The position numbers were made by a program, and so were the translations under genes. A model generated the notes under the pieces. The model was not told the origin of the DNA. It was given only the letters and a program-made list of their open reading frames with translations, and ran no database searches. This document shows, piece after piece, positions 1 to 5,409 of a DNA stretch of 5,409 bases. The stretch's first letter is position 1, and every line of letters begins with the position of its first letter. The stretch is taken from contig QAKH01000052.1 in assembly GCA_003343885.1 (NCBI GenBank), forward strand, positions 1-5,409. Reading direction: 5' to 3'. The stretch is from Clostridiales bacterium. Its GTDB lineage: Bacteria > Bacillota > Clostridia > Oscillospirales > CAG-382.

Positions 1-2
1 AC

Positions 3-1583
3 GTTGCCCGTGTTGAAAACCGCACATTTATCGTAACTACAAAAAGAGAAGACGCAGGTCCTACAAATAACTGGATGAGCCCTGAGGAATGCAAAGCAAA
101 ACTCATTCCGCTTTACAGAGGATCTATGCGCGGAAGAACGATGTATGTTATACCTTACTCTATGGGCGTTATCGGTTCCGACTTTTCCAAGATAGGAATA
201 GAGCTTACCGACTCAATATATGTTGTCCTCAACATGCTTATTATGACTAGAGCCGGCAAGGCTTGCCTTGATCAGCTCGGCGACAGCCCCGAATTTATAA
301 AGGGACTCCACTCTAAAGCAACACTTGATGAAGAAAACAGATACATTGTTCACTTCCCGGAAGAAAATACAATCTGGTCGGTTAACTCCGGTTACGGCGG
401 AAATGTTCTTCTCGGAAAGAAGTGCTTCGCACTCAGAATTGCTTCCTACCTCGGAAGAAAAGAAGGCTGGATGGCTGAGCATATGCTTATCCTCGGCGTT
501 GAATATCCGAACGGCGAAACCAAGTACGTAGCTGCCGCATTCCCGTCAGCATGCGGAAAGACCAACCTTGCAATGCTTATTCCTCCGGAACTTTTCAAGA
601 AGCAGGGCTACAAGGTATGGTGCGTAGGCGATGATATCGCATGGATTCGTGTCGGCAAGGACGGCAGACTTTACGCAGTAAATCCCGAGAACGGCTTCTT
701 CGGAGTTGCTCCCGGTACCAATGAAAAGTCCAACCCCAACGCGCTCGCTACAACCAAGAGAGATACTATTTTCACCAACGTTGTTCATAATCTTGATGAC
801 AATACAGTATGGTGGGAAGGTCTTGATAATAATCCTCCCAAGAACGCAATTGACTGGAAGGGAAATAAGTGGGATTATACCAAGTTTGACAAGAAGGACA
901 AGAGCACATACGGAGCTCATCCGAATTCCCGCTTTACTGCTAAGGCTATTAACTGCCCGTGCATTTCTCCTGAGTTCAACAGCACAACAGGCGTTCCGCT
1001 TGACGCAATAATCTTTGGCGGCAGACGTGCAAAGACCGCTCCGTTGGTATACGAGTCACGTTCATGGCAGCATGGTACCTTTGTTGGTTCTATTATGGCT
1101 TCCGAAACCACAGCAGCTGCAGCAGGAGCTGTCGGCGTAGTAAGACGTGATCCTATGGCTATGCTTCCGTTCTGCGGATATAATATGGGCGATTACTTCG
1201 CACATTGGCTTGAAATGGGCAAGAAGGCAACTCATGCTCCTAAGATATTCCATGTAAACTGGTTCAGAACAGACGACGAAGGCAACTTCATTTGGCCGGG
1301 ATTCGGCGACAACCTCAGAGTTCTTCTCTGGATTCTTGACAGATGCGCCGGCAAGGCAGACGCAGTTGACTCCGCTATCGGATATCTTCCTAAGCCTGAA
1401 GATATCAATGTTGAAGGTCTTGATATTAGCCTTGACACGATGAAAGAGCTTCTTACCGTTGATAATGCAAGCTGGATTGCTGACCTTGACAGCATTAAAG
1501 AGTTCTACGCAAAGATCGGCGACACAATGCCGAAGGAATTGCTTGAAGAGCTTGCTGTTCTCGAAGCAAACCTTAAGAAGTAA
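3..1583 (+). CDS. pckG: Phosphoenolpyruvate carboxykinase (GTP), 5'-truncated by the window edge
   Basis: This enzyme interconverts oxaloacetate + GTP and PEP + CO2 + GDP in the cytosol. The reading frame is open from the first base, so the start lies outside the window. By comparison with human PCK1, about 80 N-terminal residues are missing from a protein of about 600. The visible part begins with V-A-R, where the Arg codon (9-11) matches the PEP-binding Arg87 of PCK1. The sequence shows the P-loop FPSACGKTN with its reactive Cys (540-566), the metal-binding VGDDIAW (624-644), the HPNSRF substrate motif (918-935), and a lid-type S-E-T-T-A-A-A-A segment from about 1101. The guanine-binding aromatic region (1251-1313) keeps all three Phe residues known in PCK1 (F517, F525, F530), which supports GTP over ATP. 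The ATP-type enzyme is an unrelated-looking family. In anaerobic clostridia this enzyme often runs toward oxaloacetate; that direction is inference here. The gene ends at a TAA and faces a convergent glycosylase across a shared hairpin. I see no frameshift or missing catalytic residue. Confidence 0.97.
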   Translation, partial: VARVENRTFIVTTKREDAGPTNNWMSPEECKAKLIPLYRGSMRGRTMYVIPYSMGVIGSDFSKIGIELTDSIYVVLNMLIMTRAGKACLDQLGDSPEFIKGLHSKATLDEENRYIVHFPEENTIWSVNSGYGGNVLLGKKCFALRIASYLGRKEGWMAEHMLILGVEYPNGETKYVAAAFPSACGKTNLAMLIPPELFKKQGYKVWCVGDDIAWIRVGKDGRLYAVNPENGFFGVAPGTNEKSNPNALATTKRDTIFTNVVHNLDDNTVWWEGLDNNPPKNAIDWKGNKWDYTKFDKKDKSTYGAHPNSRFTAKAINCPCISPEFNSTTGVPLDAIIFGGRRAKTAPLVYESRSWQHGTFVGSIMASETTAAAAGAVGVVRRDPMAMLPFCGYNMGDYFAHWLEMGKKATHAPKIFHVNWFRTDDEGNFIWPGFGDNLRVLLWILDRCAGKADAVDSAIGYLPKPEDINVEGLDISLDTMKELLTVDNASWIADLDSIKEFYAKIGDTMPKELLEELAVLEANLKK

Positions 1584-1605
1584 TAAAGTAATAAAATAAA
1601 AAATG

Positions 1606-1639
1606 CAAGGGAACGGATACATTCGCATCCGTTCCCTTG
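1606..1639. terminator. Bidirectional intrinsic terminator between pckG and the uracil-DNA glycosylase
   Basis: A perfect 13-bp stem pairs 1606-1618 with 1627-1639 around an 8-base loop (1619-1626). On the minus strand the stem is followed by a run of six T then ATTTTATT, an excellent tail for the leftward glycosylase gene, whose stop is 20 bases upstream of the stem. On the plus strand the stem is followed by TTTGTTG, a weaker but usable tail for pckG, whose stop is 22 bases upstream. The convergent arrangement fits a shared terminator. Confidence 0.9.
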
Positions 1640-1659
1640 TTTGTTGTAAGAAATTTTAT

Positions 1660-2256
1660 TTATTTCTTGTTGTTTTGGTATTCTCTTAACTTCTCCGCAA
1701 TGTCCACCATATCCTTTAACATGTCTTCACGCTTTGAAGCGTCTCGTAAAAGTGCGGACGGGTGATATACTGCGCAAACCTCATAAGCTCCCTTTTTAAA
1801 CCACTTTCCGTGTTCAGCGGTTATGCGGAAATCAGGCTTTATTATGCGCATAGCGGAAATTCTTCCGAGGCACACTAAAAATTTCGGATTTATAAGAGTG
1901 AGCTGCGAGCGCAGAAAGTTTATGCAGACGTCTTCTTCCTCAGGTTTCGGATCTCTGTTATGCGGCGGGCGGCATTTGAGAATATTGGCAATGTAGACTT
2001 CATCGCGCGATATTCCTACCGCTTTGAAATACCTGTTCAAAAGCTGTCCTGAGGCACCGACAAACGGCTCACCCTGTATATCTTCCTGCTCGCCCGGAGC
2101 CTCTCCGATAAACATAATGTCCGATGTTTTGTTTCCGTACCCGAATACTAAGTTTTTTCTGGTTTTGTATAGTTCGCATCCCGTGCATGCATCGCATTTT
2201 TCACGTAATGTATTCCATGCTTCTAAGGCTTGTGGAGCTATTTCACTGTCTTTCAT
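1660..2256 (-). CDS. Family 4 uracil-DNA glycosylase (4Fe-4S type)
   Basis: This enzyme removes uracil from DNA by cutting the N-glycosidic bond, the first step of base-excision repair. The 198-residue length fits the family. The family 4 motif 1, GEAPGEQED, is at residues 51-59. Motif 2, HPSALLR, is at 165-171 and carries the conserved His. Four cysteines suit the iron-sulfur cluster: C24 and C27 (CTGC) near the N-terminus, then C95 (ILKCRPP) and C111, spaced as in thermophile family 4 enzymes. C21 is an extra cysteine. The GEAPG motif argues against family 5, which usually has GLAPG. The ATG start has a good Shine-Dalgarno sequence, AGAGGA at 2265-2270, 8 bases upstream. The gene follows mecA on the same strand after 78 bases. 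I find no terminator and no convincing promoter in that gap, so it may be read from the mecA promoter. It ends at the bidirectional terminator shared with pckG. Confidence 0.95.
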   Translation of the reverse strand: MKDSEIAPQALEAWNTLREKCDACTGCELYKTRKNLVFGYGNKTSDIMFIGEAPGEQEDIQGEPFVGASGQLLNRYFKAVGISRDEVYIANILKCRPPHNRDPKPEEEDVCINFLRSQLTLINPKFLVCLGRISAMRIIKPDFRITAEHGKWFKKGAYEVCAVYHPSALLRDASKREDMLKDMVDIAEKLREYQNNKK

Positions 2257-2334
2257 TATAAAATTCCTCTTCCAATGATGTTCTTTAATACTACTTAAAC
2301 GCTATATCAATGGTACAATATTTTTTTGCAAAAA

Positions 2335-2994
2335 TCAAGTCTTTGAAAAAGCTTCCGCCATTTTTTCAACAGCGTCCTTGCAAATGATAGTCTTTCCGCG
2401 CTCGCATAAGCGTGCAAGTGTAAGGCTGTCGGCAAAATATAAATCAGCGTAATCACTCATAAAAGCAAATCTGTAAGACTCGTCGTCCCAAAACGAGCCC
2501 TTCATGAAACTTGGCATTTTTCGTGAAAAGCATAACACAAGGTAAAAATATTTGTTCATATCATATAAGCTTGATATCCCTTTAAAGCCTTCGTATTTAA
2601 GACGCAGGCAAAGCTCTATTATGTCATCGATATTTTTGCTTACCGCTATGTATTCCTTTCTTTCGTGAGCCGAGTCGCTTGTAAGACGGTATTTTTTTCT
2701 CAAATAAGTTTTTTCATTTTCGTCCGGTTCGGGAAGAAGCTTCGCACGCCTTGTAAGAAACATTTCACATCCACCGTCGTTTGAGGGAAAAACCTGTACA
2801 TATATTTTATCTCGCTTTGTGTCAAACCCTGTTTCAATCTTAGCTTTCTCAAGTATATTCCTAAGCGCACTGCGCGTTTTGACAGAGTCATAATCAAGCG
2901 TTTCGTTTGTTATATCCATTTCTTCCATATCTTTTGGAGTAAGAATTATCTTAAGTTTTACAGAGTTGACCTTAATCAGTTCCATGAGCGACAA
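2335..2994 (-). CDS. mecA: MecA-family Clp adaptor protein
   Basis: MecA proteins deliver substrates (ComK in Bacillus, and misfolded proteins) to the ClpC/ClpP protease and help assemble the ClpC hexamer. The 219-residue protein has the two-part MecA layout. An N-terminal substrate-binding domain spans about residues 4-82, with a family-like opening (MELIKVNSVKLKI, compare MEIERINEHTVKF in B. subtilis) and an acidic helix region. A charged linker spans about 83-111. A C-terminal domain spans about 112-217 and would bind ClpC. Identity to Bacillus MecA appears low, so the assignment rests on overall pattern. Two starts are possible. TTG at 2994 has GAAAGG 5 bases upstream. ATG at 2985 matches the family N-terminus but sits 14 bases from that site. 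I chose TTG on ribosome-binding-site spacing. A TATAAT promoter lies just upstream. No clpC, clpP or competence gene is in view, so its substrate cannot be inferred. Confidence 0.85.
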   Translation of the reverse strand: MSLMELIKVNSVKLKIILTPKDMEEMDITNETLDYDSVKTRSALRNILEKAKIETGFDTKRDKIYVQVFPSNDGGCEMFLTRRAKLLPEPDENEKTYLRKKYRLTSDSAHERKEYIAVSKNIDDIIELCLRLKYEGFKGISSLYDMNKYFYLVLCFSRKMPSFMKGSFWDDESYRFAFMSDYADLYFADSLTLARLCERGKTIICKDAVEKMAEAFSKT

Positions 2995-2999
2995 TCACG

Positions 3000-3005
3000 C
3001 CTTTC
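3000..3005 (-). promoter_or_regulatory. Ribosome binding site for mecA, favouring the TTG start
   Basis: GAAAGG on the minus strand lies 5 bases before TTG (2994-2992) and 14 bases before the in-frame ATG (2985-2983). The spacing suits TTG, whereas family alignment suits ATG. The two products differ by only three residues. Confidence 0.55.
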
Positions 3006-3025
3006 TGAGTTAATATGCATACATT

Positions 3026-3055
3026 ATTATAATCCGTACAGACGTATTTTGTCAC
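3026..3055 (-). promoter_or_regulatory. Sigma-A type promoter of mecA
   Basis: On the minus strand, -35 GTGACA (3055-3050, five of six consensus bases) is followed by an 18-base spacer and a perfect -10 TATAAT (3031-3026). Transcription should begin near 3019, giving a leader of about 25 bases that contains the ribosome binding site. It probably serves mecA and perhaps the glycosylase behind it. Confidence 0.75.
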
Positions 3056-3193
3056 TGATAAATATATGGAAATCGTCAAAAACAGGCATGTAATTTGAGA
3101 CATTTGCGGTAAAAAGTCTTATATTTGATATTTTCGCACAGCATTGACATAAATTATTTTACACCTTTTTGCTTGAAGACCGGAATATGTAAG
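3056..3193. other. Intergenic stretch with no recognised gene
   Basis: About 138 bases lie between the mecA promoter and the anti-sigma terminator. The stretch is AT-rich. It contains a possible 24-codon minus-strand frame (3150-3076, ATG to TGA) with AGGTG 11 bases upstream, but nothing else supports translation. I see no hairpin of note, tRNA or repeat here. Confidence 0.6.
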
Positions 3194-3225
3194 AAAAAAG
3201 CTTTACCGTCAGCGACGGTAAAGCT
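3194..3225 (-). terminator. Intrinsic terminator of the sigma/anti-sigma operon
   Basis: A perfect 12-bp stem pairs 3199-3210 with 3214-3225 around a 3-base loop. On the minus strand it is followed at once by a T run (3198-3194). It lies 38 bases past the anti-sigma stop codon and closes the leftward operon before mecA. On the plus strand the following bases (CTCTTTCGTTT) are a poorer tail, and no plus-strand gene reads into it. Confidence 0.93.
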
Positions 3226-3263
3226 CTTTCGTTTGAGGAAAACAAATTGAAAGGAGTAAATAA

Positions 3264-4451
3264 TCAATCTTCAAGGTAGTACGCATATGCTTCCGGCTGT
3301 CCGTCGGAGTCGGTTGAAATCTTCCACGAGTTTCCATCGTTTGAGAGATAAACATAAATTTCAACCTTGTCAACATTTGTCTTAAAACGAACAAGAACGC
3401 GAGTTGTCGAAATGTTTTCTACTGTATAGTCGTCTTCATACACGGTATAGTTCTTTGCAAAATAATCTTTAACAAAGGCAAGAGCAACAGAAGCAGGGGA
3501 CGAAGACTGTTGTCCGCTTTGAAGAACATACGAGTTTGATAAGGAAGATCCCAATATCAAAGTATTGGAAGCAGGCGGAGCAACAAAATTTGAGCTTACA
3601 CTGTCTTTGTTTTGCAAAGCGACATCATTTGAATTCTTTAATGAAGTAGACGACTTACCTTGCTTATCCGTTTCGTTTGAAAAACGATTTAAAAATTCTG
3701 AACTTCCTCCGGCACTACCAACGCTTGCATTGACTTTTGTGCCATTGTTTGTATTAGCGTCTGATTGCTGGGTGTTAACATCTAATTTTTTATCAACGCT
3801 TTCGGATTGCTCTTGTTCTGTGTTTTCCGCACTTGACGCAAGATCTTCAGATACTGACGGAACTTCGCCGGTATAGCTGTCGTCGTTAAAAGCGTTGCTG
3901 CTGTCGAAAAGTTCTCCGGAAGAGCTGCCAGCCGCTCCGTCGACGATTTCACTCTCTTCGACATCGCTATAATTAAAATCTACGCCGTCTTCTGTCATAG
4001 TACTGTCATTATATGACATGGGAGCACTCGAGGAATTCATGGCGTCACTCGGTGAAGTCTTTTCAAAAGGCTCAAGCATTTTTAATAATATAGGAGCAGA
4101 AGCTACAAGCAGAACAATACACGCAGCAGCCAATCCGACATGACGGAACATCCGCCGGTTAAGAGAGGAGCTTGAAGGTGCAAAAGCTTTGCGTTTTCTG
4201 ACTTCTTCCATAACAGAATCCGCAAGTCCTATTCCGTTTTTGGATAAAAATCCGGGAGAAAGCTGCGAAAGGGCGTCAAGCATCTTTTTGTTTTGCTCAC
4301 GGAACGAACGGCATTTCTCACATTCTTCTAAATGCCGCAGTATTTCCGGCTGAAGATCATCTTCATTTTCTGTCTCCGAAATTGCGACTCTCGTCAAATG
4401 ACATATCTCATCAATTCTTTCATTATCTGAGCCGCTTTGAAGTTCGCCCAT
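3264..4451 (-). CDS. Membrane anti-sigma factor with zinc-finger (ZAS) domain and long extracytoplasmic region
   Basis: The protein probably binds and inhibits the ECF sigma factor encoded just upstream and releases it on an envelope signal. It has 395 residues from the chosen ATG. The cytoplasmic part (1-103) has the anti-sigma zinc motif H40-x3-C44-x2-C47, with C17 as the likely fourth ligand. One membrane segment, rich in Ala, Val, Leu and Ile, covers about 104-126. Residues about 127-318 form a Ser/Asn/Asp/Glu-rich low-complexity stalk. A compact, more hydrophobic domain of about 75 residues ends the protein (from about 319), with an A-x-A-F-V-K-D-Y-F helix followed by likely beta strands; I do not recognise it. 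The frame can also open at GTG 4460, but the AAAGGGGG site overlaps that codon and is spaced 8 bases from ATG 4451, so I chose ATG. The gene follows the sigma gene after 104 bases, which hold a possible ECF promoter. A strong terminator follows. Confidence 0.88.
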   Translation of the reverse strand: MGELQSGSDNERIDEICHLTRVAISETENEDDLQPEILRHLEECEKCRSFREQNKKMLDALSQLSPGFLSKNGIGLADSVMEEVRKRKAFAPSSSSLNRRMFRHVGLAAACIVLLVASAPILLKMLEPFEKTSPSDAMNSSSAPMSYNDSTMTEDGVDFNYSDVEESEIVDGAAGSSSGELFDSSNAFNDDSYTGEVPSVSEDLASSAENTEQEQSESVDKKLDVNTQQSDANTNNGTKVNASVGSAGGSSEFLNRFSNETDKQGKSSTSLKNSNDVALQNKDSVSSNFVAPPASNTLILGSSLSNSYVLQSGQQSSSPASVALAFVKDYFAKNYTVYEDDYTVENISTTRVLVRFKTNVDKVEIYVYLSNDGNSWKISTDSDGQPEAYAYYLED

Positions 4452-4459
4452 TTCGAACA

Positions 4460-4467
4460 CCCCCTTT
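4460..4467 (-). promoter_or_regulatory. Ribosome binding site of the anti-sigma gene; fixes the start at ATG 4451
   Basis: AAAGGGGG on the minus strand is followed by 8 bases and then ATG (4451-4449). It overlaps the alternative in-frame GTG (4460-4458), so that upstream codon cannot use it. This removes three residues from the longest possible frame. Confidence 0.8.
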
Positions 4468-4482
4468 GTTGGTATTTTTTTC

Positions 4483-4520
4483 TAAACAGTATGTCAATAA
4501 TCGCGCTGGTTCACTGTTTA
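4483..4520 (-). repeat. Inverted repeat in the anti-sigma leader
   Basis: Perfect 8-base arms TAAACAGT and ACTGTTTA (minus strand 4520-4513 and 4490-4483) are separated by 22 bases. If the internal ECF promoter is real, the first arm falls at or just after its predicted start site. It could be a 5' stem-loop in the mRNA or an operator for a dimeric regulator; neither is shown. Confidence 0.5.
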
Positions 4521-4529
4521 CGTCTGTAT

Positions 4530-4555
4530 GACGCAACGCTGTTAAAAAAAGTTCC
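4530..4555 (-). promoter_or_regulatory. Putative ECF-sigma-dependent promoter for the anti-sigma gene
   Basis: Right after the sigma gene's TAA stop, the minus strand reads GGAAC (4555-4551), seven T's within a 17-base spacer, then CGTC (4533-4530). GGAAC, a T-rich start of the spacer, 16-17 base spacing and a CGTC-like -10 are common features of ECF-sigma promoters. Start of transcription would be near 4523, with a leader of about 72 bases to the anti-sigma ATG. This placement suggests feedback by the sigma factor on its inhibitor. There is only one such site to compare, so it is a motif match. Confidence 0.5.
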
Positions 4556-5176
4556 TTAAAAATAATTTTTTTCTATCAATATTTTTCTCAAACTTTTCCT
4601 GGCTCGGAACAGCCTTGATTTGACTGTTCCCGGTTCTAAACAAAGCATTGAACTTATCTGCTCGTAGGAATATCCATCTATGTCTCTTAATAAGATAATT
4701 TGCTTGTGTTCCTCGTTCAGTTCTTCTATCGCCGAATACAGAAGCTCCTTTTGCTCCTGCTTAAGAGCACATTTTTCCGGGTTTGAAGCTTCCGAGGTAT
4801 CTGGGATATCAAGAACTACTTCTTCGCCGTCGGAATTTTCCGAAGTAAGGCTAACGGTCTGACTTCCTTTCTGTCTTCTCAAAAAGTCAAGAGCGGAGTT
4901 TTTGGCAATCCGGTACAGCCAGCTTGAAAAGCTGCTCTCACCTTTGAAAGTTCCTATGCTGTGATACAGCTTCAGGAAAACTTCTTGAGAAACGTCAAAA
5001 GCGTCATCATAGTTGCGGACAACGGAGTATACGGTAGTGCCGACATATTTTTCGTATTTTCTTACAAGATGCTCAAAAGCTTCCATATCGCCGGATGCCG
5101 CTTTAAAAGCGTCAATTGTGTCCTGAGGTTTTCCGGACGAGTCAACGTCCGTTTTTTTATGCCCGAACAAACCCAA
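4556..5176 (-). CDS. ECF-type RNA polymerase sigma factor (sigma-70 family)
   Basis: The protein directs RNA polymerase to a specific stress or envelope regulon. The 206-residue length fits the ECF group, which has only sigma regions 2 and 4. Region 2 spans about residues 33-102, with DVSQEVFLKLY (61-71) for core binding and the E-S-S-F-S-S-W-L-Y-R-I-A-K-N-S-A-L-D segment (80-97) for -10 recognition. An acidic linker spans about 103-140. Region 4 spans about 143-200 and contains the helix-turn-helix S-Y-E-Q-I-S-S-M-L through T-V-K-S-R-L-F-R-A-R (170-193), which reads the -35. The start is TTG at 5176. A GGAGGT site 8 bases upstream supports it, and the next in-frame Met is residue 31, too close to region 2. 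The short N-terminal extension before region 2 is charged and not recognised. The gene is followed by its likely anti-sigma factor in the same operon. The exact ECF subgroup cannot be assigned by eye. Confidence 0.95.
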   Translation of the reverse strand: MGLFGHKKTDVDSSGKPQDTIDAFKAASGDMEAFEHLVRKYEKYVGTTVYSVVRNYDDAFDVSQEVFLKLYHSIGTFKGESSFSSWLYRIAKNSALDFLRRQKGSQTVSLTSENSDGEEVVLDIPDTSEASNPEKCALKQEQKELLYSAIEELNEEHKQIILLRDIDGYSYEQISSMLCLEPGTVKSRLFRARKSLRKILIEKNYF

Positions 5177-5184
5177 ATACCTGC

Positions 5185-5190
5185 ACCTCC
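5185..5190 (-). promoter_or_regulatory. Strong ribosome binding site for the sigma gene, deciding a TTG start
   Basis: GGAGGT on the minus strand lies 8 bases before TTG (5176-5174). It is a near-perfect match to the anti-Shine-Dalgarno sequence, paired with a weak start codon. No ATG or GTG is suitably placed nearby. Confidence 0.85.
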
Positions 5191-5245
5191 GTTTCCTTAT
5201 ATATCCGCCGAATTTTATACAATTTCCAGAAAACTACTAAATTTA

Positions 5246-5274
5246 ATTATATCACGCCCGTAATTAAAATTCAA
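5246..5274 (-). promoter_or_regulatory. Housekeeping-type promoter of the sigma/anti-sigma operon
   Basis: On the minus strand, -35 TTGAAT (5274-5269, four of six) is followed by a 17-base spacer and a perfect -10 TATAAT (5251-5246) preceded by TGA, an extended -10. The start site would be near 5239, leaving a leader of about 60 bases before the TTG. The match is to the main sigma factor, so basal expression of the operon probably does not depend on the ECF factor itself. Confidence 0.75.
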
Positions 5275-5283
5275 TAGTGAATT

Positions 5284-5409
5284 TTATAAAAATATGTCCA
5301 CGATGCGGCGGAAAAGATCGGGATAAGCCTCCACGTTTTTGCCCAGAACGAAAAACGTCGCCTTGGCGTCGTACTTCTCCAGCATCGCCAGAATCCACTC
5401 CGTGATGCC
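5284..5409 (-). CDS. Polysaccharide deacetylase (NodB-like) fragment, truncated at both ends
   Basis: The minus-strand frame enters from the window edge and ends at TAA 5286-5284, giving 41 residues. It reads G-I-T-E-W-I-L-A-M-L-E-K-Y-D then AKATFFVLGKNVEAYPDLF and R-R-I-V-D. This is the conserved stretch of NodB-type carbohydrate esterases between the catalytic TFDDG motif, which would lie just off the window, and the H-x3-H metal-binding motif. In intact proteins R-I-V-D is usually followed by an E-G-H-x-I-G-N-H-like segment. Here it is followed only by I-F-L and the stop, so the His pair and the rest of the catalytic domain are absent and the product cannot be an active deacetylase. About 79% of the codons before the break (30 of 38) end in G or C and Arg is CGC, unlike the neighbouring genes. 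It is either a gene remnant or a mis-joined assembly end. Family recognition is firm; the cause of truncation is not. Confidence 0.8.
   Translation of the reverse strand, partial: GITEWILAMLEKYDAKATFFVLGKNVEAYPDLFRRIVDIFL

Noticed and set aside
213..1628. Several open frames on both strands within pckG, the longest on the minus strand at 1062-1628
   Set aside because: They overlap a complete, highly conserved pckG frame, show no family resemblance, and their Cys/Ser-rich translations are typical of antisense shadows.
2257..2334. Promoter for the glycosylase between it and mecA
   Set aside because: TTGCAA or TTGATA could be -35 boxes, but no -10 at suitable spacing matches more than half of the consensus.
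3076..3150. Possible 24-residue minus-strand ORF between the terminator and mecA promoter
   Set aside because: It is short, the ribosome binding site spacing is long, it has no recognisable sequence or own promoter, and chance ORFs of this size are common.
3565..3876. Plus-strand frame of 103 codons inside the anti-sigma gene
   Set aside because: It is an antisense shadow of the low-complexity stalk and has no plausible domain; the opposite strand has the intact gene.
4469..4497. Perfect -35 TTGACA (minus strand 4497-4492) before the anti-sigma gene
   Set aside because: At 17 bases spacing the -10 would be TACCAA, a poor match, and transcription would start inside the ribosome binding site.
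5190..5227. ECF-type autoregulatory promoter (GGAAA then CGGA) upstream of the sigma gene
   Set aside because: The spacing is about 15 bases and the -10 lacks CGTC or CGTA; it is much weaker than the site at 4530-4555 and than the TATAAT promoter at 5246.

Overview
The window looks like chromosomal DNA from a low-to-mid GC Gram-positive bacterium, most likely a member of the Clostridia (Bacillota). The evidence is a MecA-family Clp adaptor, an ECF sigma factor paired with a zinc-finger anti-sigma factor, strong GGAGG-type ribosome binding sites with TTG starts, AT-rich intergenic DNA, sigma-A type promoters with TATAAT boxes, and a GTP-type PEP carboxykinase of the kind carried by some clostridia. 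Phylum is fairly secure; order and genus are not.

Layout. At the left, the C-terminal 526 codons of GTP-dependent phosphoenolpyruvate carboxykinase (pckG) run rightward to 1583. This gene meets a leftward family 4 uracil-DNA glycosylase (1660-2256) across a shared bidirectional hairpin terminator (1606-1639). Behind the glycosylase, also leftward, is a MecA-like adaptor (2335-2994) with a well-formed promoter at 3026-3055. A strong terminator at 3194-3225 closes the next leftward unit, which is an ECF sigma factor (4556-5176) followed by its membrane anti-sigma factor (3264-4451). The extreme right end (5284-5409) holds a leftward 41-residue fragment of a polysaccharide deacetylase (NodB) domain that stops abruptly before its metal-binding histidines and has a GC-rich codon usage unlike the rest of the window.

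How the genes work together. The clearest functional unit is the sigma/anti-sigma pair. A housekeeping-type promoter with an extended -10 (5246-5274) should transcribe both genes through to the terminator. In addition, the 104 bases between the two genes begin with GGAAC-N17-CGTC, a good match to an ECF-sigma promoter. This suggests that the sigma factor specifically boosts its own inhibitor, forming a negative feedback loop. An inverted repeat lies at the predicted start of that internal transcript. The anti-sigma factor has a long Ser/Asn/Asp-rich extracytoplasmic stalk and a small C-terminal domain I do not recognise, which could be a sensor. pckG, the glycosylase and mecA show no evident functional link to this unit.

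The most notable oddity is the right edge. The deacetylase fragment is either a gene remnant at an old recombination junction or a chimeric assembly end. I see no RNA genes, CRISPR arrays, insertion sequences or phage genes. The longest stretch without a gene is 2995-3263 (269 bases), which holds the mecA promoter and the anti-sigma terminator and little else.
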